In this document: one piece after another, positions 25,554-35,438 of the stretch
How the letters are laid out: every line of letters starts with the position of its first letter
How positions within the stretch are numbered: the first letter of the stretch is position 1
NCBI RefSeq assembly: GCF_028657195.3
Contig: NZ_JANCPR020000011.1
Location: 1-64,000 of the forward strand
DNA: 64,000 nucleotides
Direction of reading: 5' to 3'
From: Streptomyces iconiensis
GTDB lineage: Bacteria > Actinomycetota > Actinomycetes > Streptomycetales > Streptomycetaceae
Notes under the pieces: model-generated
The model's database searches: none
Told to the model about the DNA's origin: nothing
Seen by the model: only the letters and a program-made list of their open reading frames with translations
Translations under genes and position numbers: made by a program

Positions 25554-25609
25554 TTGACCCGGGGGTCAACTTCCCGCCGACGGTAACACCTAAGGTGACC
25601 CAAGGGTCA
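25554..25609. promoter_or_regulatory. Two TetR operators, TTGACCC palindromes
   Basis: TTGACCC-GG-GGGTCAA is perfect at 25554-25569. A second copy, TGACCC-AA-GGGTCA, is at 25596-25609, flanked by AAGG/AACTT that extend the symmetry. The two centres are about 41 bp apart, near four helical turns. They sit between the divergent SDR and TetR genes and are almost certainly the TetR binding sites. Confidence 0.85.
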
Positions 25610-25672
25610 ACTTAGGCTGCCGGGGAATGCGACGATGGGGGCCGCAATGCCACGACCAGGAGGAACGACCGG

Positions 25673-26305
25673 ATGCGGGCCGACGCGCAACGGAACGCGG
25701 AGAAACTGCGGGCAGCCGCCGCCGAGCTCTTCCAGGAGCGCGGCCTCAAGGTGCCCCTGAAGGAGATCGCCCGCCGGGCCGGTGTGAGCCACGGCACGCT
25801 CTACAACCTCTTCGGCACCCGCGAGGCGCTCATCGACGAAGTGGTGACCGGGCTGGCAGCCGACCGTCTCGACGAGGCCGCCGAGCACGCGCTGTCCTTC
25901 GAGAAGGCCGGGGAGGGGTTCGCGTACTACATCGAGAAGGTCTGTGAACTGCAGGCCACGGATCCCGCGGTCGCCGACGTCGTCAGCGGACGCTTTCCGG
26001 CTGCCGAGTGCCTGATGGCCATCTGCGGCCGGACGCAGAACGCCGCCACACGGATCATCGAGCGGGCCCAGCAGGCCGGTGCCATCCGCCAGGACTTCAC
26101 CGGCGAGGACCTCCTGGTCTTCTTCGGCACCAATGCTCTGCTCGCTCGCGCGGTCGCTGACACCGCGCCCGACGCCTGGCGGCGCCAGGTCGCCTTCCTG
26201 CTCGAAGGACTCCACACGGAACCAGCGCAAGCCCCGCTCTCCGTCGCCCCGTTGACCCCGCAGCAGATGTACGACGTGATGGGCAAGCTCGCCGGCACGC
26301 CGTAA
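25673..26305 (+). CDS. TetR family transcriptional regulator
   Basis: 210 aa from ATG 25673, with AGGAGGAA about 9 nt upstream. The helix-turn-helix reads VPLKEIARRAGVSHGTLYNLFGTREALIDEV (about 27-58). The C-terminal domain carries the FLLEGL pattern of common actinomycete repressors. It should bind the two GGGTCA palindromes and repress both itself and the divergent SDR. Confidence 0.92.
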   Translation: MRADAQRNAEKLRAAAAELFQERGLKVPLKEIARRAGVSHGTLYNLFGTREALIDEVVTGLAADRLDEAAEHALSFEKAGEGFAYYIEKVCELQATDPAVADVVSGRFPAAECLMAICGRTQNAATRIIERAQQAGAIRQDFTGEDLLVFFGTNALLARAVADTAPDAWRRQVAFLLEGLHTEPAQAPLSVAPLTPQQMYDVMGKLAGTP

Positions 26306-26881
26306 CGGGTCGGGCGGACGCCCCTTGTCTTCACCGGGGCGTCGACCCGGGGACCGAGTGGCTGACGGTCGAGCAGATCGCCCGCCTGATCGACGCGACC
26401 CGGTACGCGCGGGACCGCTTCCTGGTGCTCCTGCTGCGGTGCACCGGCATGAGGATCGGCGAGCCGCTCGGGCGGGCGATGACGTACTCCGGGGTCAAGG
26501 GGGCTGTTCGACCGGCTCGCCCGGCGCGCGGACCTGACGGCGCGAGACCAGCGGTCGCAGGGGAAATCGGCGCCCTCTCTGGCGCAGACTTCCGAGAACA
26601 AATCGCTGGGGATGAACCCGAGAACATCCCCTCAGCGCCCCAGCCACGGTATGAACAACCCCTGGTCCCGCAGGGGGGCTTGCGGCACATGGTCTGCCTC
26701 TGCCCCGGCGAGCTGACCCGACAGCGCATCCTCGCCGCCGCCGGCCGGGCCGTCACAACGGGCCGCCCGGGGCCGGACTCACGCAGGACGAGAAGCGGCG
26801 CCACCGCTGACGGGATTTCGGCGATGTCTGTGGCTGAGGGTGGCATGGACTTAGGTTGGGGGTGCTGACGCTGTCTGATGA
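26306..26881. other. Gap holding an integrase remnant
   Basis: Apart from the recombinase relic at 26339-26560, no gene is supported up to the MFS start at 26882. Confidence 0.5.
26339..26560 (+). pseudogene. Tyrosine recombinase (phage integrase) remnant
   Basis: The frame reads TEWLTVEQIARLIDATRYARD followed by RFLVLLLRCTGMRIGEPLG, the start of the catalytic domain with the first catalytic Arg in TGMRIGE. It then jumps straight into AMTYSGVKG, which in intact enzymes lies far downstream (MTYSGVKxLFDRLARRAGL), and the LFDRLARRADL part continues in another frame. So an internal deletion and a frameshift have destroyed it. The HxLRH and Tyr box are missing. Confidence 0.6.
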
Positions 26882-28074
26882 ATGGCCGATGACGGTAGAA
26901 AGCGTTCCTCGATCTGGCACAGTCGCGAATTTCTGCTGTTATGGGGCAGCCAGACGGTCAGCGAGATGGGGACGCACATCACCATTCTCGCTCTGCCGTT
27001 GGTCACCGTCGTGTTGTTGGAAGCCTCCGCCTTCCAGGTCGGCCTATTGGCGGCGGCGGAGACAAGTGCGTTTCTCCTGGTGGCGCTGCCGGCCGGGGCC
27101 ATAGTGGACCGGATCGCCAAGCGCCGGCTGATGATCGGGGGCGACCTCGCGCTGTTCGTGGTGATCGGCTCGGTGCCGCTGGCACACGCCGTCGGAGCGC
27201 TGACGCTCGCTCAACTCTATGTTGTCGCACTGGTCTCCAGCGTGCTCTCCGTATTCTTCTCAGTCGCCTACCAGGCATATCTGCCGGCGGTCCTTCCCCG
27301 CGACCAGCTCATGGACGGCAACGGCAAGCTCGCCGCCTCCCGGTCGGTCGCGCAGATCGCCGGGCCCAGTACGGGCGCGGGGCTGGTGACGCTGGTGGGC
27401 GCCGCGGGGGCGATGGCCGCCGACGCGATTCCTTCGCGTTGTCGGCGGGCTCGTTGTCGGCGATCCGTACCCGTGAGCCGCGCCGTCCCCGACCGAAAGC
27501 CGACCAGCGTCCCACGCTGCGGTCGCAGATCCGTGAGGGCCTCGATTACATCTTCCGCGATCCGATCCTGCGCAACTCGGTGGCGTTCAACGGCACCGCC
27601 AACTTCTTCGTCATCATGGTGGAGACCCTCGGCACTCTTTCCCTGATCCGCACGCTGCATCTACAGCCGGGCCTGGTCGGGCTGCTGCTGGCACTGGGGG
27701 CCGTCGGTGGGGTAGCGGGCGGCGTGGCGGCAAAGTACCTCGCCCGTAAGTTCGGCTCGGCGCGGATCAGTTGGATGTCGATGACCGTGCTGTCGCTGCC
27801 CGGTCTGCTCATCCCGCTGGCCGGGCACGGTTGGTGGGTCAGCGCTGCCGCTCGCTGGATCACCTGGGGCACGCTGCCGCTCGGCGGTCTGGCCGGCGGC
27901 GGGCTCGCCACCGCCTTCGGCGTCCAGACCACGTTGTGGATCGCCGTCGCCGGCGGCTGCTGCGCGGGACTGTGGCTGTTCTTCTCACCGTTGCGCGGCA
28001 TGCGCGACATCCCGTTCACAGAACCCGAGCGCGAACCCGAACCCGAACCCGAAGCCGTGGCCGAAAAGCCGTAA
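26882..28074 (+). pseudogene. MFS transporter with frameshift and internal deletion
   Basis: The first part (ATG 26882) reads as an MFS N-terminal half: REFLLLWGSQTVSEMGTHIT, AGAIVDRIAKRRLMIGGDL and several membrane segments up to AGAMAADA near 27427. The homologous sequence continues in the next frame as DSFALSAGSLSAIRTREP to the stop at 28074. One missing G near 27427 explains the shift. In the C-terminal half, HGWW is followed directly by VSAAARWITWGTLPLGGLAGG, so the usual stretch ending in LxGR(M/V)NA before that motif appears deleted (about 50 residues). The C-terminus is an EPEPEP tail. It is probably a dead drug-efflux-type transporter. Confidence 0.75.
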
Positions 28075-28099
28075 CAGCACCCCGGTGTCGTCAGGCGTC

Positions 28100-28480
28100 A
28101 CTACTCGGCCGGTTCTCGGTGTCACCGCAGGACGAGCAGTGGCTGGTCGTGTGTGGTGTGCAGCCGCCAGAGTTCCTGGGCCACCTCGTGCGGTTCGTGC
28201 CTGACGCCGGGGCCGACGGGGGCCGACGACCTGCCACGACGCTCCGTGCCAGTGCGCTCCCGATGTCCGACGGCGCGGTGGCGAGAACGGGCTTGATCCA
28301 CCCGAGGCTCGGCCGTGGACTGAACAGCACCGCCGCGATGGGACCGAGCCGCTCGCGCAGTGCGCCGAGCGCAGCGGTGAGGGCCTTCTCGTCGGTGACG
28401 TCTGCGGACGCGGTCGCCGTGATGACGCCCTGACGCCGCGAGCGTGGCCTCGCGGCGTTCGCGCTCACCGGCCCTGAGGG
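28100..28480 (-). pseudogene. SDR remnant with frameshifts
   Basis: One leftward frame gives ADVTDEKALTAALGALRERL, then GPIAAVLFSPRPSLGWIKPVLATAPSDI, resembling the middle of an SDR close to the 24791-25525 protein. The preceding beta strand appears in another frame (ALRAGERERREATLAASG). Neither the glycine-rich turn nor a catalytic region is intact. The rest of the 28075-28821 gap shows no gene. Confidence 0.5.
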
Positions 28481-28700
28481 CCACGTCCTGTACGTGTACT
28501 TCCCCAGCCCGGCAGCACGGACGACGAAGCGCTGCGCGGCCTCACCTGAGAAGGCCAGGCCGACGGCGCGCACACCTGTCCGGGCCGCCGGCCGGCACAC
28601 GCGATGATCCGTCCCGACCAGCTTTCCTCAGTCCGGTCGACGGGGTGGCCCCGTGTGGAGGGGGCTGTGGGCTCAGCGTGGAGGGGGTGGCGTCATACAC

Positions 28701-28751
28701 CGTTGCTCGTAACTTCTTCGGAAATAAGGGCACTTCACTTACATAGCAACG
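28701..28751. repeat. A/T-rich segment bounded by inverted repeats
   Basis: CGTTGCT (28701-28707) and AGCAACG (28745-28751) flank about 37 bp that is unusually A/T-rich for this genome (GGAAATAAGG is part of it). It lies about 70 bp before the LTD-domain gene and probably contains its promoter. Confidence 0.45.
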
Positions 28752-28821
28752 TTGGTGACTCTACGTTTGCGTTGCCCGGCTGACCTGCCGGGCCACTCGA
28801 TCAGGGAGAAGGGGATCGGCG

Positions 28822-29685
28822 ATGTCCAAAGTCGACACGTCCGGCACCTGGCCCGCCATCAGCGTGACTCCGCCCAGCCTCGAAGGGCTCAACACCGACA
28901 ACGTCAAGTGGGGTGTGCCCGCCGGAGGTGCGGGGAAGAGCGGGTATCTGTTCGCCGGGGGAACGGCCGAAGTGCTGCTGGACGGTACCGAGTTCACGCT
29001 AGGCACCTTCACTCACCAGAACTTCCCGATCCAGGGGATGCCGCAGAGCGAGTTCGATGTCGACCTCGCGGTGCGCGTCCTGTTCGAGGACCAGGTTCCA
29101 CACGACTTCAGCTTCCGCTTCCACCACAACGAGACGCCCAATGTCGGGCCCAGCCCCGAGGACATCGTCGACCTGCCCACCCGGGTCTCCCCGGAGACGG
29201 TGATCATCGACGGCACCGAGTACGCGGTCGTGATCACCGGGTTCAAGATGGGCGGGCAGATCGTCACCCGGTTCATCAGCCCGGAGAACGGGGCCAACAG
29301 CGCCGACCTGGTCGCCGTGCTCGCCCGCATCGGCCGTCCGGACGTGCGCATCGCGAATGTGCGGTTCAAGGGCGAGGTCAAGCGTACGCAGGCCGACGAG
29401 TACGTGGAGGTCGTCAACCGGGGCACAGCGCCCGCCGACATCTCCGGCTGGGTGCTCGGCGCCGACGACGCGGGGCAGGACTTCACCTTCCCCGCCGGCA
29501 CCGTGCTGCAGCCGGGGCAGCGCATCCGGATCTACACCAACCAGAACCACCCCGAGTGGGGCGGCTTCTCCTACGGCAGCGGGCGCCCCATCTGGAACGA
29601 CAAGGGCGACGCCGCCAAGCTGCGCGACACGGACGGAAACCTCGTGTCCGAGCACCGTTACGGCTCGGCAGCCGCGACGCCGTGA
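28822..29685 (+). CDS. Choice-of-anchor K and lamin-tail domain protein
   Basis: 287 aa from ATG 28822 with AAGGGG upstream. Residues ~1-170 resemble the choice-of-anchor K beta domain (NTDNVKWGVPAGGAGKSGYLF, TLGTFTHQNFPIQG). Residues ~175-285 are a lamin-tail domain (EYVEVVNRGTAPADISGWVL, FTFPAGTVLQPGQRIRIYTN). No signal peptide or anchor is visible, so its location is unclear. LTD proteins are usually extracellular or nuclease-associated adhesive modules. It ends in a strong hairpin. Confidence 0.85.
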   Translation: MSKVDTSGTWPAISVTPPSLEGLNTDNVKWGVPAGGAGKSGYLFAGGTAEVLLDGTEFTLGTFTHQNFPIQGMPQSEFDVDLAVRVLFEDQVPHDFSFRFHHNETPNVGPSPEDIVDLPTRVSPETVIIDGTEYAVVITGFKMGGQIVTRFISPENGANSADLVAVLARIGRPDVRIANVRFKGEVKRTQADEYVEVVNRGTAPADISGWVLGADDAGQDFTFPAGTVLQPGQRIRIYTNQNHPEWGGFSYGSGRPIWNDKGDAAKLRDTDGNLVSEHRYGSAAATP

Positions 29686-29749
29686 TCAGTCACAGCACGC
29701 CCGCACCAGCCACAGCGCGGTGATCAGCCGCTGAGCCCGGGCTGTTGGT

Positions 29750-29784
29750 GTGTTCCCCGGCCCCGTGCGAGGGCCGGGGAACAC
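29750..29784. terminator. Strong bidirectional terminator
   Basis: GTGTTCCCCGGCCC and GGGCCGGGGAACAC form a perfect 14-bp stem around a 7-nt loop. It lies between the convergent LTD-domain and LysR genes. Confidence 0.85.
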
Positions 29785-29888
29785 CTCGTTCGCTCCGGGA
29801 GCGAGGACCGGCGGGCCCTCCCGGTACGCCGTCAGGAGACGGGCCTTCCTGGTACGCCGTCAGGAGGGGCCGGGCCCGCAGCAGGCGT

Positions 29889-31001
29889 TCAGTGTGCCGC
29901 TCCTACGCTCGGCCGGCTCGCCGAGCCGGCCAGTGACGGGCGCTTCCCGGCCGTACGCGGGTCTCCCGTGCCCGCGTACGTGCCTGCTCCCGCGTTGCGC
30001 CGCAGCAGCGCCTCCCATACGAGGCTCACCGGATGTCCCGGGCCGCCGGCTCCCGGGTCCCGGCGGCGGAAGGCGCCCACCAGGACGCGCAGGGACGGGC
30101 CCATGTCCTCGACCAGGCGCAGGGTGCGCAGACCTCTGGCCTCGGGGAGCCTGCCTTCGGCGATGGCCTCGCCTATGCCCTGGGTGACCAGCATGCTGCC
30201 GTACAGGACGCCGGAGCTGAGGAGTTCGAAGCCGTAGTGTGCCGAGTCGATCTCCGCGGCGATGCGCATCCGGCGGCGGTAGTCCGCGCCGAACCAGCCG
30301 CGCAGGAAGTCGGGGATGATGCCGTCGGCCGAGACCACCAGGGGCATGGTCGCCAGCGCGCGGACGCCGGCGGTGTCGCCGGGCAGCTGTGAGGCCGGTT
30401 CGTTGGTGACCAGCGAGAGGCCGCTGCGCCGCCACTCCATGACCTCGTAGCCCTCGAAGCGTGCCTCGTTCTCGGCGGCCCCCGCGGACGCCGAGGTGAG
30501 GACGCTGCCGCAGACCAGGTCGAGTTCACGGGAGCGGAGCTTCTCCAGCAGGCTTCCGCTGCGCACGTGCGCGATCCTCAGCTCGACGTCGTCCCGCGCG
30601 AGACGGTCGTTGACCTGCTCGACGGCGTCCAGGAGATAGCCGAGCGTGTAGCGGGTCGAGCCGACCATGAGGGTCCGGCCGCTGCGGCGTCTCGCACTGT
30701 CCAGACTTCCGCGCCACTCGTCGAGGGTGCCGCGGGCGAGCCGGGCCAGTGCCTCTCCCGTGGCGGTGAACTGGACTCGTTCGCCCCTCCCCCGTTTACG
30801 GAGCAGCGGCTCGCCGCAGTGCTCCCCCAGTTTCCGGTTCAGCGTGTCGATCTGCTTCTGGACGCTGGACTGCTCGCGCCCCAGGAGCCGGGCAGCGGCC
30901 AGCGCTGTGCCCTCCTCGTGGACGGCGAGCAGCGTGCGGAGCTGGTCCATCGTGGTGTCCAGCAAGCCAGGGGGGTAATCGACGGTGCCAGGCAGGGACA
31001 T
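29889..31001 (-). CDS. LysR family transcriptional regulator
   Basis: 370 aa from ATG 31001, with AAGGG upstream. The winged helix is at about residues 18-80 (MDQLRTLLAVHEEGTALAAARLLGREQSSVQKQIDTLNRKLG). A LysR-type effector domain follows (GRTLMVGSTRYTLGYLLDAVEQV, ELDLVCGSVL). The protein is longer than the usual ~300 aa because of a C-terminal ~50-residue Gly/Arg-rich tail. It is isolated; its target is not evident. Confidence 0.85.
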   Translation of the reverse strand: MSLPGTVDYPPGLLDTTMDQLRTLLAVHEEGTALAAARLLGREQSSVQKQIDTLNRKLGEHCGEPLLRKRGRGERVQFTATGEALARLARGTLDEWRGSLDSARRRSGRTLMVGSTRYTLGYLLDAVEQVNDRLARDDVELRIAHVRSGSLLEKLRSRELDLVCGSVLTSASAGAAENEARFEGYEVMEWRRSGLSLVTNEPASQLPGDTAGVRALATMPLVVSADGIIPDFLRGWFGADYRRRMRIAAEIDSAHYGFELLSSGVLYGSMLVTQGIGEAIAEGRLPEARGLRTLRLVEDMGPSLRVLVGAFRRRDPGAGGPGHPVSLVWEALLRRNAGAGTYAGTGDPRTAGKRPSLAGSASRPSVGAAH

Positions 31002-31334
31002 AAACCCTTCCCACTCTCCACTTCGGTCATGTTCGGACCGAGAAGCCTAACTCCCGCAAAGTTCCCGCGAGTTCAGGGCGAATGTTCTTCAGTTTCTTTA
31101 CAGGAACGCCTGGTTCGTCGCAGCTCGACCATGGAAGGTGCCGGCTGCGGGCCACGGCGAGAAGGCCCCCTCGCTCCTACGGCCGGGGCCGCTCCGCTGT
31201 CCGTATCGCGGACGGTGCCGACGTCTCCCGGCAAGTGGGTGCAGCGTACAACTCATACGTAACGCCCCATGGCGGGCAGGAGCGGGCCCGCGCGGTCCGC
31301 CTGCCACGCCCGCAGTCCGTGCCGGGAGGCCCGC
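31002..31334. other. Gap between LysR and ABC ATPase genes
   Basis: No gene is supported. The first ~80 bp next to the LysR start is comparatively A/T-rich (TTCAGTTTCTTTACAGGAACG near 31090) and probably holds the divergent promoters. Confidence 0.4.
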
Positions 31335-32138
31335 ATGCTCACTCCGCCCCGTCAGGTCGCCGCGATCGAGGACGTCAGTGTCCGGCGTATGACCTCCGAC
31401 CAGGTCATCCTCGACGGGATCGACTGGTCGGTACGGGCCGGCGAGCACTGGGCGCTGCTCGGTGCGAACGGCGCGGGCAAGACGACGCTGCTGAAGCTGC
31501 TGGGCGCGACGATGCACCCCACGACGGGGAGCGTGGAGGTGCTGGGCAACCGGCTGGGCCGGGTCGACGTACGGGAGTTGCGCGCCCACATCGGTCATGT
31601 GTCCACCTCGCAGCGGGTCCCGCAGGACGCGACGGCGCACACGGTGGTGCTGACGGGTGCGACGGGGACGGTCCAGCCGCTGTGGAAGAAGTACGACGAG
31701 GCGACCCGCGAGCAGGCGTACGCGCTGCTGTCGGAGCTTGAGTGCAAGGAGCTGGCCGACCGCCCGTTCGGTGTGTGCTCGGGCGGACAGCGTGCCCGGG
31801 TGCTGATCGCACGGGCGCTGATGCCCTCACCGTCGCTGCTGCTGCTCGACGAGCCGTTCAACGCGCTGGACCTGCCCTCGCGCGAGGACCTCATCGACGC
31901 GCTGCGCAGGCTCGCCGCTGACCGCCCCGGGCTCGCGACCGTCACGGTCACCCACCACCTGGAGGAGCTGCCGCCCAGCACCAGCCATGCGCTGCTGCTG
32001 CGGGAGGGCAGGACGCAGGCGGCCGGGCCCGTGGCCGAGGTGCTGACCGGTGAGGCGATGACGCGCTGTTTTGGGCGGCCGATCGAGGTGACCTCGCAGG
32101 AGGGCCGTTGGCTGGCACGCTCGGGCCGCAGGTCCTAG
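31335..32138 (+). CDS. Stand-alone ABC transporter ATP-binding protein
   Basis: 267 aa from ATG 31335, with GGGAGG 5 nt upstream. Walker A is GANGAGKTT, the signature is CSGGQRARV, Walker B is LLLLDEP and the H-loop His lies in TVTHHLEELP. The Q-loop region HVSTSQRVPQDATAHTVVLTG is like those of metal/iron-chelate importer ATPases or ModF-like proteins. No permease is encoded nearby, so it is an orphan ATPase, perhaps serving a distant permease or a non-transport role. Confidence 0.88.
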   Translation: MLTPPRQVAAIEDVSVRRMTSDQVILDGIDWSVRAGEHWALLGANGAGKTTLLKLLGATMHPTTGSVEVLGNRLGRVDVRELRAHIGHVSTSQRVPQDATAHTVVLTGATGTVQPLWKKYDEATREQAYALLSELECKELADRPFGVCSGGQRARVLIARALMPSPSLLLLDEPFNALDLPSREDLIDALRRLAADRPGLATVTVTHHLEELPPSTSHALLLREGRTQAAGPVAEVLTGEAMTRCFGRPIEVTSQEGRWLARSGRRS

Positions 32139-32209
32139 GACCGAGGAAGGCGGGAGAGCGGGACCCGCGTCCGTTACGGGCCTGCGGGCGCGGGCGTAGC
32201 GTCGGCGCC

Positions 32210-33388
32210 ATGGACACGCGGGTGACAGGCGGGAACGGCGATACGACGGGAACTCTCGACGAGGCGCTGGTGCGGCTGCACGCGAGCGGACCCGAGCGGA
32301 TGGGCTGGCTCTCCAACCATGCGCCGATGGCCGTCGAGGCACTGGTGCGGCATGGCGAGGCGCCCGCCGTGCACCGGTGGATCGACCGTTACCGCGACAA
32401 GCTGGAGGACATGCCCGGGCACGAGTCGCCCGTGACGGACGCCAACTGGCGGGAGGCGCTGGGCGATCCGCGCCGGCTGGCCGACTGGACCCGGTACTTC
32501 GCGCTGCGGATCGCGGAACACCCGTGGCGTGCGGTGCTGGCCGAGTGGTGGCCACGGCTGCTGCCGGGAATCTCGGGCGCCGCCACCCATCCGGTGATCC
32601 GGACGGGGCACGCGGTGCGCACGCTGCTGAGCGAGGGCGGTGACACGGAGCCGCGCCGGACGGAGCTGGCGCACGCGCTGGGCTACTGGGCGGCCCGCCA
32701 CCACGTGCTCACCGGGATCGGGCGGCTGCCCGCGCCCACGACGGCGGGCGCGGCACTGGAGGCGGTACCCCTGGTGGCCGACCGGAGCGGCGGCATCCAG
32801 GAGAGGCTCGCCCGCATCACCGCGCTGCCCGACCGACCCGTTCGGGTCCCGTTCGGTGCGGAGGGTGCGCTTGGTGGGGAGGGTGCGCTCGGTTCGGAGG
32901 GTGTGCCCGGTTCGGAAGGCAGGTCCGGTGCGGCGAGCGGTGCGGGCCCTGCCGGTACGGAAGGCGTGTCGCCTGCCGAGGCCGCGCGTGAGGTGCTGGT
33001 GGAGCTGGTGCGGGTCGCGACCCACCGGTACGCCACCCACGCGCACGGGGAGCCCGTGATGCTCGTGCACGCGGCCACGGCGCCCAACGCCGTACTGCGG
33101 ACACTGCCGGCGCTGCCCTCGGAACTGTGGGCCCCGAGCGTGGACGCGGCGTGGGCGGCGAGCGCCGCCGTCACCGCCTCCTACGGCCCCGGGGAGGGAG
33201 GGGTCGCGTCGGCGTCCGGTGGGCTCACGGCGCGGGAGGCGTTCGCGCGGGCGGCTGCGCACGGGGACGAACACGCCATCAAGCTGGCGGACACGGCGTG
33301 GGACGTGGCGCTGTGGGCGCCCGGGGATGACGCCGTCGCTGTGGCCGCGGCGCTGAGTGCGGTCGAGCTGATCGAGCCGTTGTTCTGA
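32210..33388 (+). CDS. Questin-oxidase-like protein (DUF4243)
   Basis: 392 aa from ATG 32210. Segments such as LDEALVRLHASGPERMGWLSNHAPMAVEAL, LLPGISGAATHPVIRTGHAVR, ALGYWAARH and the C-terminal DEHAIKLADTAW match the questin oxidase family, all-helical proteins rich in conserved His. Fungal questin oxidases open an anthraquinone ring by Baeyer-Villiger chemistry; bacterial members have no assigned role. Residues ~215-245 are a low-complexity insert made of 18-bp tandem repeats (GAEGAL, GGEGAL, GSEGVP units). Confidence 0.8.
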   Translation: MDTRVTGGNGDTTGTLDEALVRLHASGPERMGWLSNHAPMAVEALVRHGEAPAVHRWIDRYRDKLEDMPGHESPVTDANWREALGDPRRLADWTRYFALRIAEHPWRAVLAEWWPRLLPGISGAATHPVIRTGHAVRTLLSEGGDTEPRRTELAHALGYWAARHHVLTGIGRLPAPTTAGAALEAVPLVADRSGGIQERLARITALPDRPVRVPFGAEGALGGEGALGSEGVPGSEGRSGAASGAGPAGTEGVSPAEAAREVLVELVRVATHRYATHAHGEPVMLVHAATAPNAVLRTLPALPSELWAPSVDAAWAASAAVTASYGPGEGGVASASGGLTAREAFARAAAHGDEHAIKLADTAWDVALWAPGDDAVAVAAALSAVELIEPLF

Positions 33389-33501
33389 GCGCCCGCTGTC
33401 CTGCCGGTCCCCCTCCGAGGTGCCTGTGTGAGGCGTGCCGGTGTGCCGGTGCCGACGTGTGCCGGTGCCGGGTTGCCGACGTACCGGTGCCGGTGCGCAC
33501 G

Positions 33502-34014
<513 letters not shown>

Positions 34015-34136
34015 GGCGCCCATCATCGCCCGGTGCGTGGCCGAGCGCACGCGGGTTACCCCGTGTGCGGACCCTGGTCGGCGGTGTCACCTTCGTATTA
34101 GCTTGCCCCACCAGCCCCTCGGAAGGACGGTCCGTC

Positions 34137-35438
34137 ATGACCAGTGCACCCTCCCGTCGTTCGCTCGTGGCCGGCGGAACGGCTGCCGCGCTCGCTTCAC
34201 CGCTGTTCGCGCGTACCGCTGCCGCCGCGCCGCCCGGACCGGCCGGACCGGGTGGTTCCGGGCACGGTGTCACTCCGGGGGCCGACGCGGCGGCTGCGCA
34301 GGGGTGGCGGATGCTGCGGGGCCGCGAGGTCGGTGTGGTGAGCAATCCGACGGGTGTTCTGCGGGACGCGAGCCATGTGGTGGACTCGATGGCCGCGCAC
34401 GAGGAGCTGAGAATCGCCGGGGTCTTCGGGCCGGAGCACGGCTTCCGCGGCAGCGCTCAAGCGGGCGAGTCCGAGCCGGAGTTCAAGGATCCGCGTACGG
34501 GCCTGACGGTGTACGACGCGTACGGGGCCGACGCGGCGAAGATGGCGGGGCTGTTCCGCAAGTCGGGCGCCGACACGATCGTCTTCGACATCCAGGACGT
34601 GGGCGTGCGCTTCTACACCTACATCTGGACGATGTACCACGCGATGGTGGCGGCCAGGACGATCGGTGCCTCCTTCGTGGTGCTGGACCGGCCGAACCCG
34701 ATCGGCCGGAGGGCGGACGGGCCGTTGCTGACACCGGAGTTCGCTTCGGGTGTCGGTCTCAAGCCGATCATCCAGCAGCACGGGATGACCGTCGGGGAGC
34801 TGGCGCGCTACTTCAACGGTGAGCTGCTGCCGCGGGAGGGCGACGGCGGCAAGGTGAAGCTGGAGGTCGTACGGGTGCGGGGCTGGGAGCCGCGTTCCAC
34901 GGCGCAGGACACCGGGCTTCCCTGGGTGCCGCCCTCGCCGAACATGCCGACGGCCGACACCGCCTCGGCCTATGCGGGTACCGGGTACTTCGAGGGCACG
35001 AACCTGTCGGAGGGGCGGGGTACGACGCAGCCGTTCCAGTTCGTGGGGGCGCCCTATCTGGACTACCACTTCAGTGACCGCCTCAACGCGCTGCGGCTTC
35101 CGGGAGTGCGCTTCCGCGAGGGCTATTTCGTGCCCACCTTCAGCAAGCACGAGGGCAAGACCTGCGCGGGCGTACAGCTTCTGGTGACGGACCCGGGCCG
35201 CTACGAGGCGGTGCCGACGGCGGTGGCGATGCTGGTGGAAGCAAGGAAGTACGACGCCTTCGAATGGCGCAAGGACGCGGATCCGAAGCGTCCGTTCTGG
35301 ATCGACAAGCTGTCGGGCTCCCCCCGGCTGCGGGAGATGGTCGACGCGGGCAAGGACGTACGCGAGATCACGGCCGCCTGGCGCTCGGAGGTGCGGGACT
35401 TCGAGCGGGCACGCCGCCCGTATCTGCTCTACAGGTGA
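34137..35438 (+). CDS. Exo-beta-N-acetylmuramidase NamZ family (DUF1343)
   Basis: 433 aa from ATG 34137 with AAGGA upstream. A twin-arginine-like signal opens the protein (SRRSLVAGGTAAALASPLFA), so it is exported. The DUF1343 hallmarks follow: GVVSNPTGV, GPEHGFRG, DIQDVGVRFYTYIWTMY, DRPNPIG, EGTNLSEGRGTTQPFQ and PTFSKHEGKTC. Characterised NamZ enzymes release terminal MurNAc from peptidoglycan fragments, so a role in wall recycling or degradation is likely. Confidence 0.9.
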   Translation: MTSAPSRRSLVAGGTAAALASPLFARTAAAAPPGPAGPGGSGHGVTPGADAAAAQGWRMLRGREVGVVSNPTGVLRDASHVVDSMAAHEELRIAGVFGPEHGFRGSAQAGESEPEFKDPRTGLTVYDAYGADAAKMAGLFRKSGADTIVFDIQDVGVRFYTYIWTMYHAMVAARTIGASFVVLDRPNPIGRRADGPLLTPEFASGVGLKPIIQQHGMTVGELARYFNGELLPREGDGGKVKLEVVRVRGWEPRSTAQDTGLPWVPPSPNMPTADTASAYAGTGYFEGTNLSEGRGTTQPFQFVGAPYLDYHFSDRLNALRLPGVRFREGYFVPTFSKHEGKTCAGVQLLVTDPGRYEAVPTAVAMLVEARKYDAFEWRKDADPKRPFWIDKLSGSPRLREMVDAGKDVREITAAWRSEVRDFERARRPYLLYR

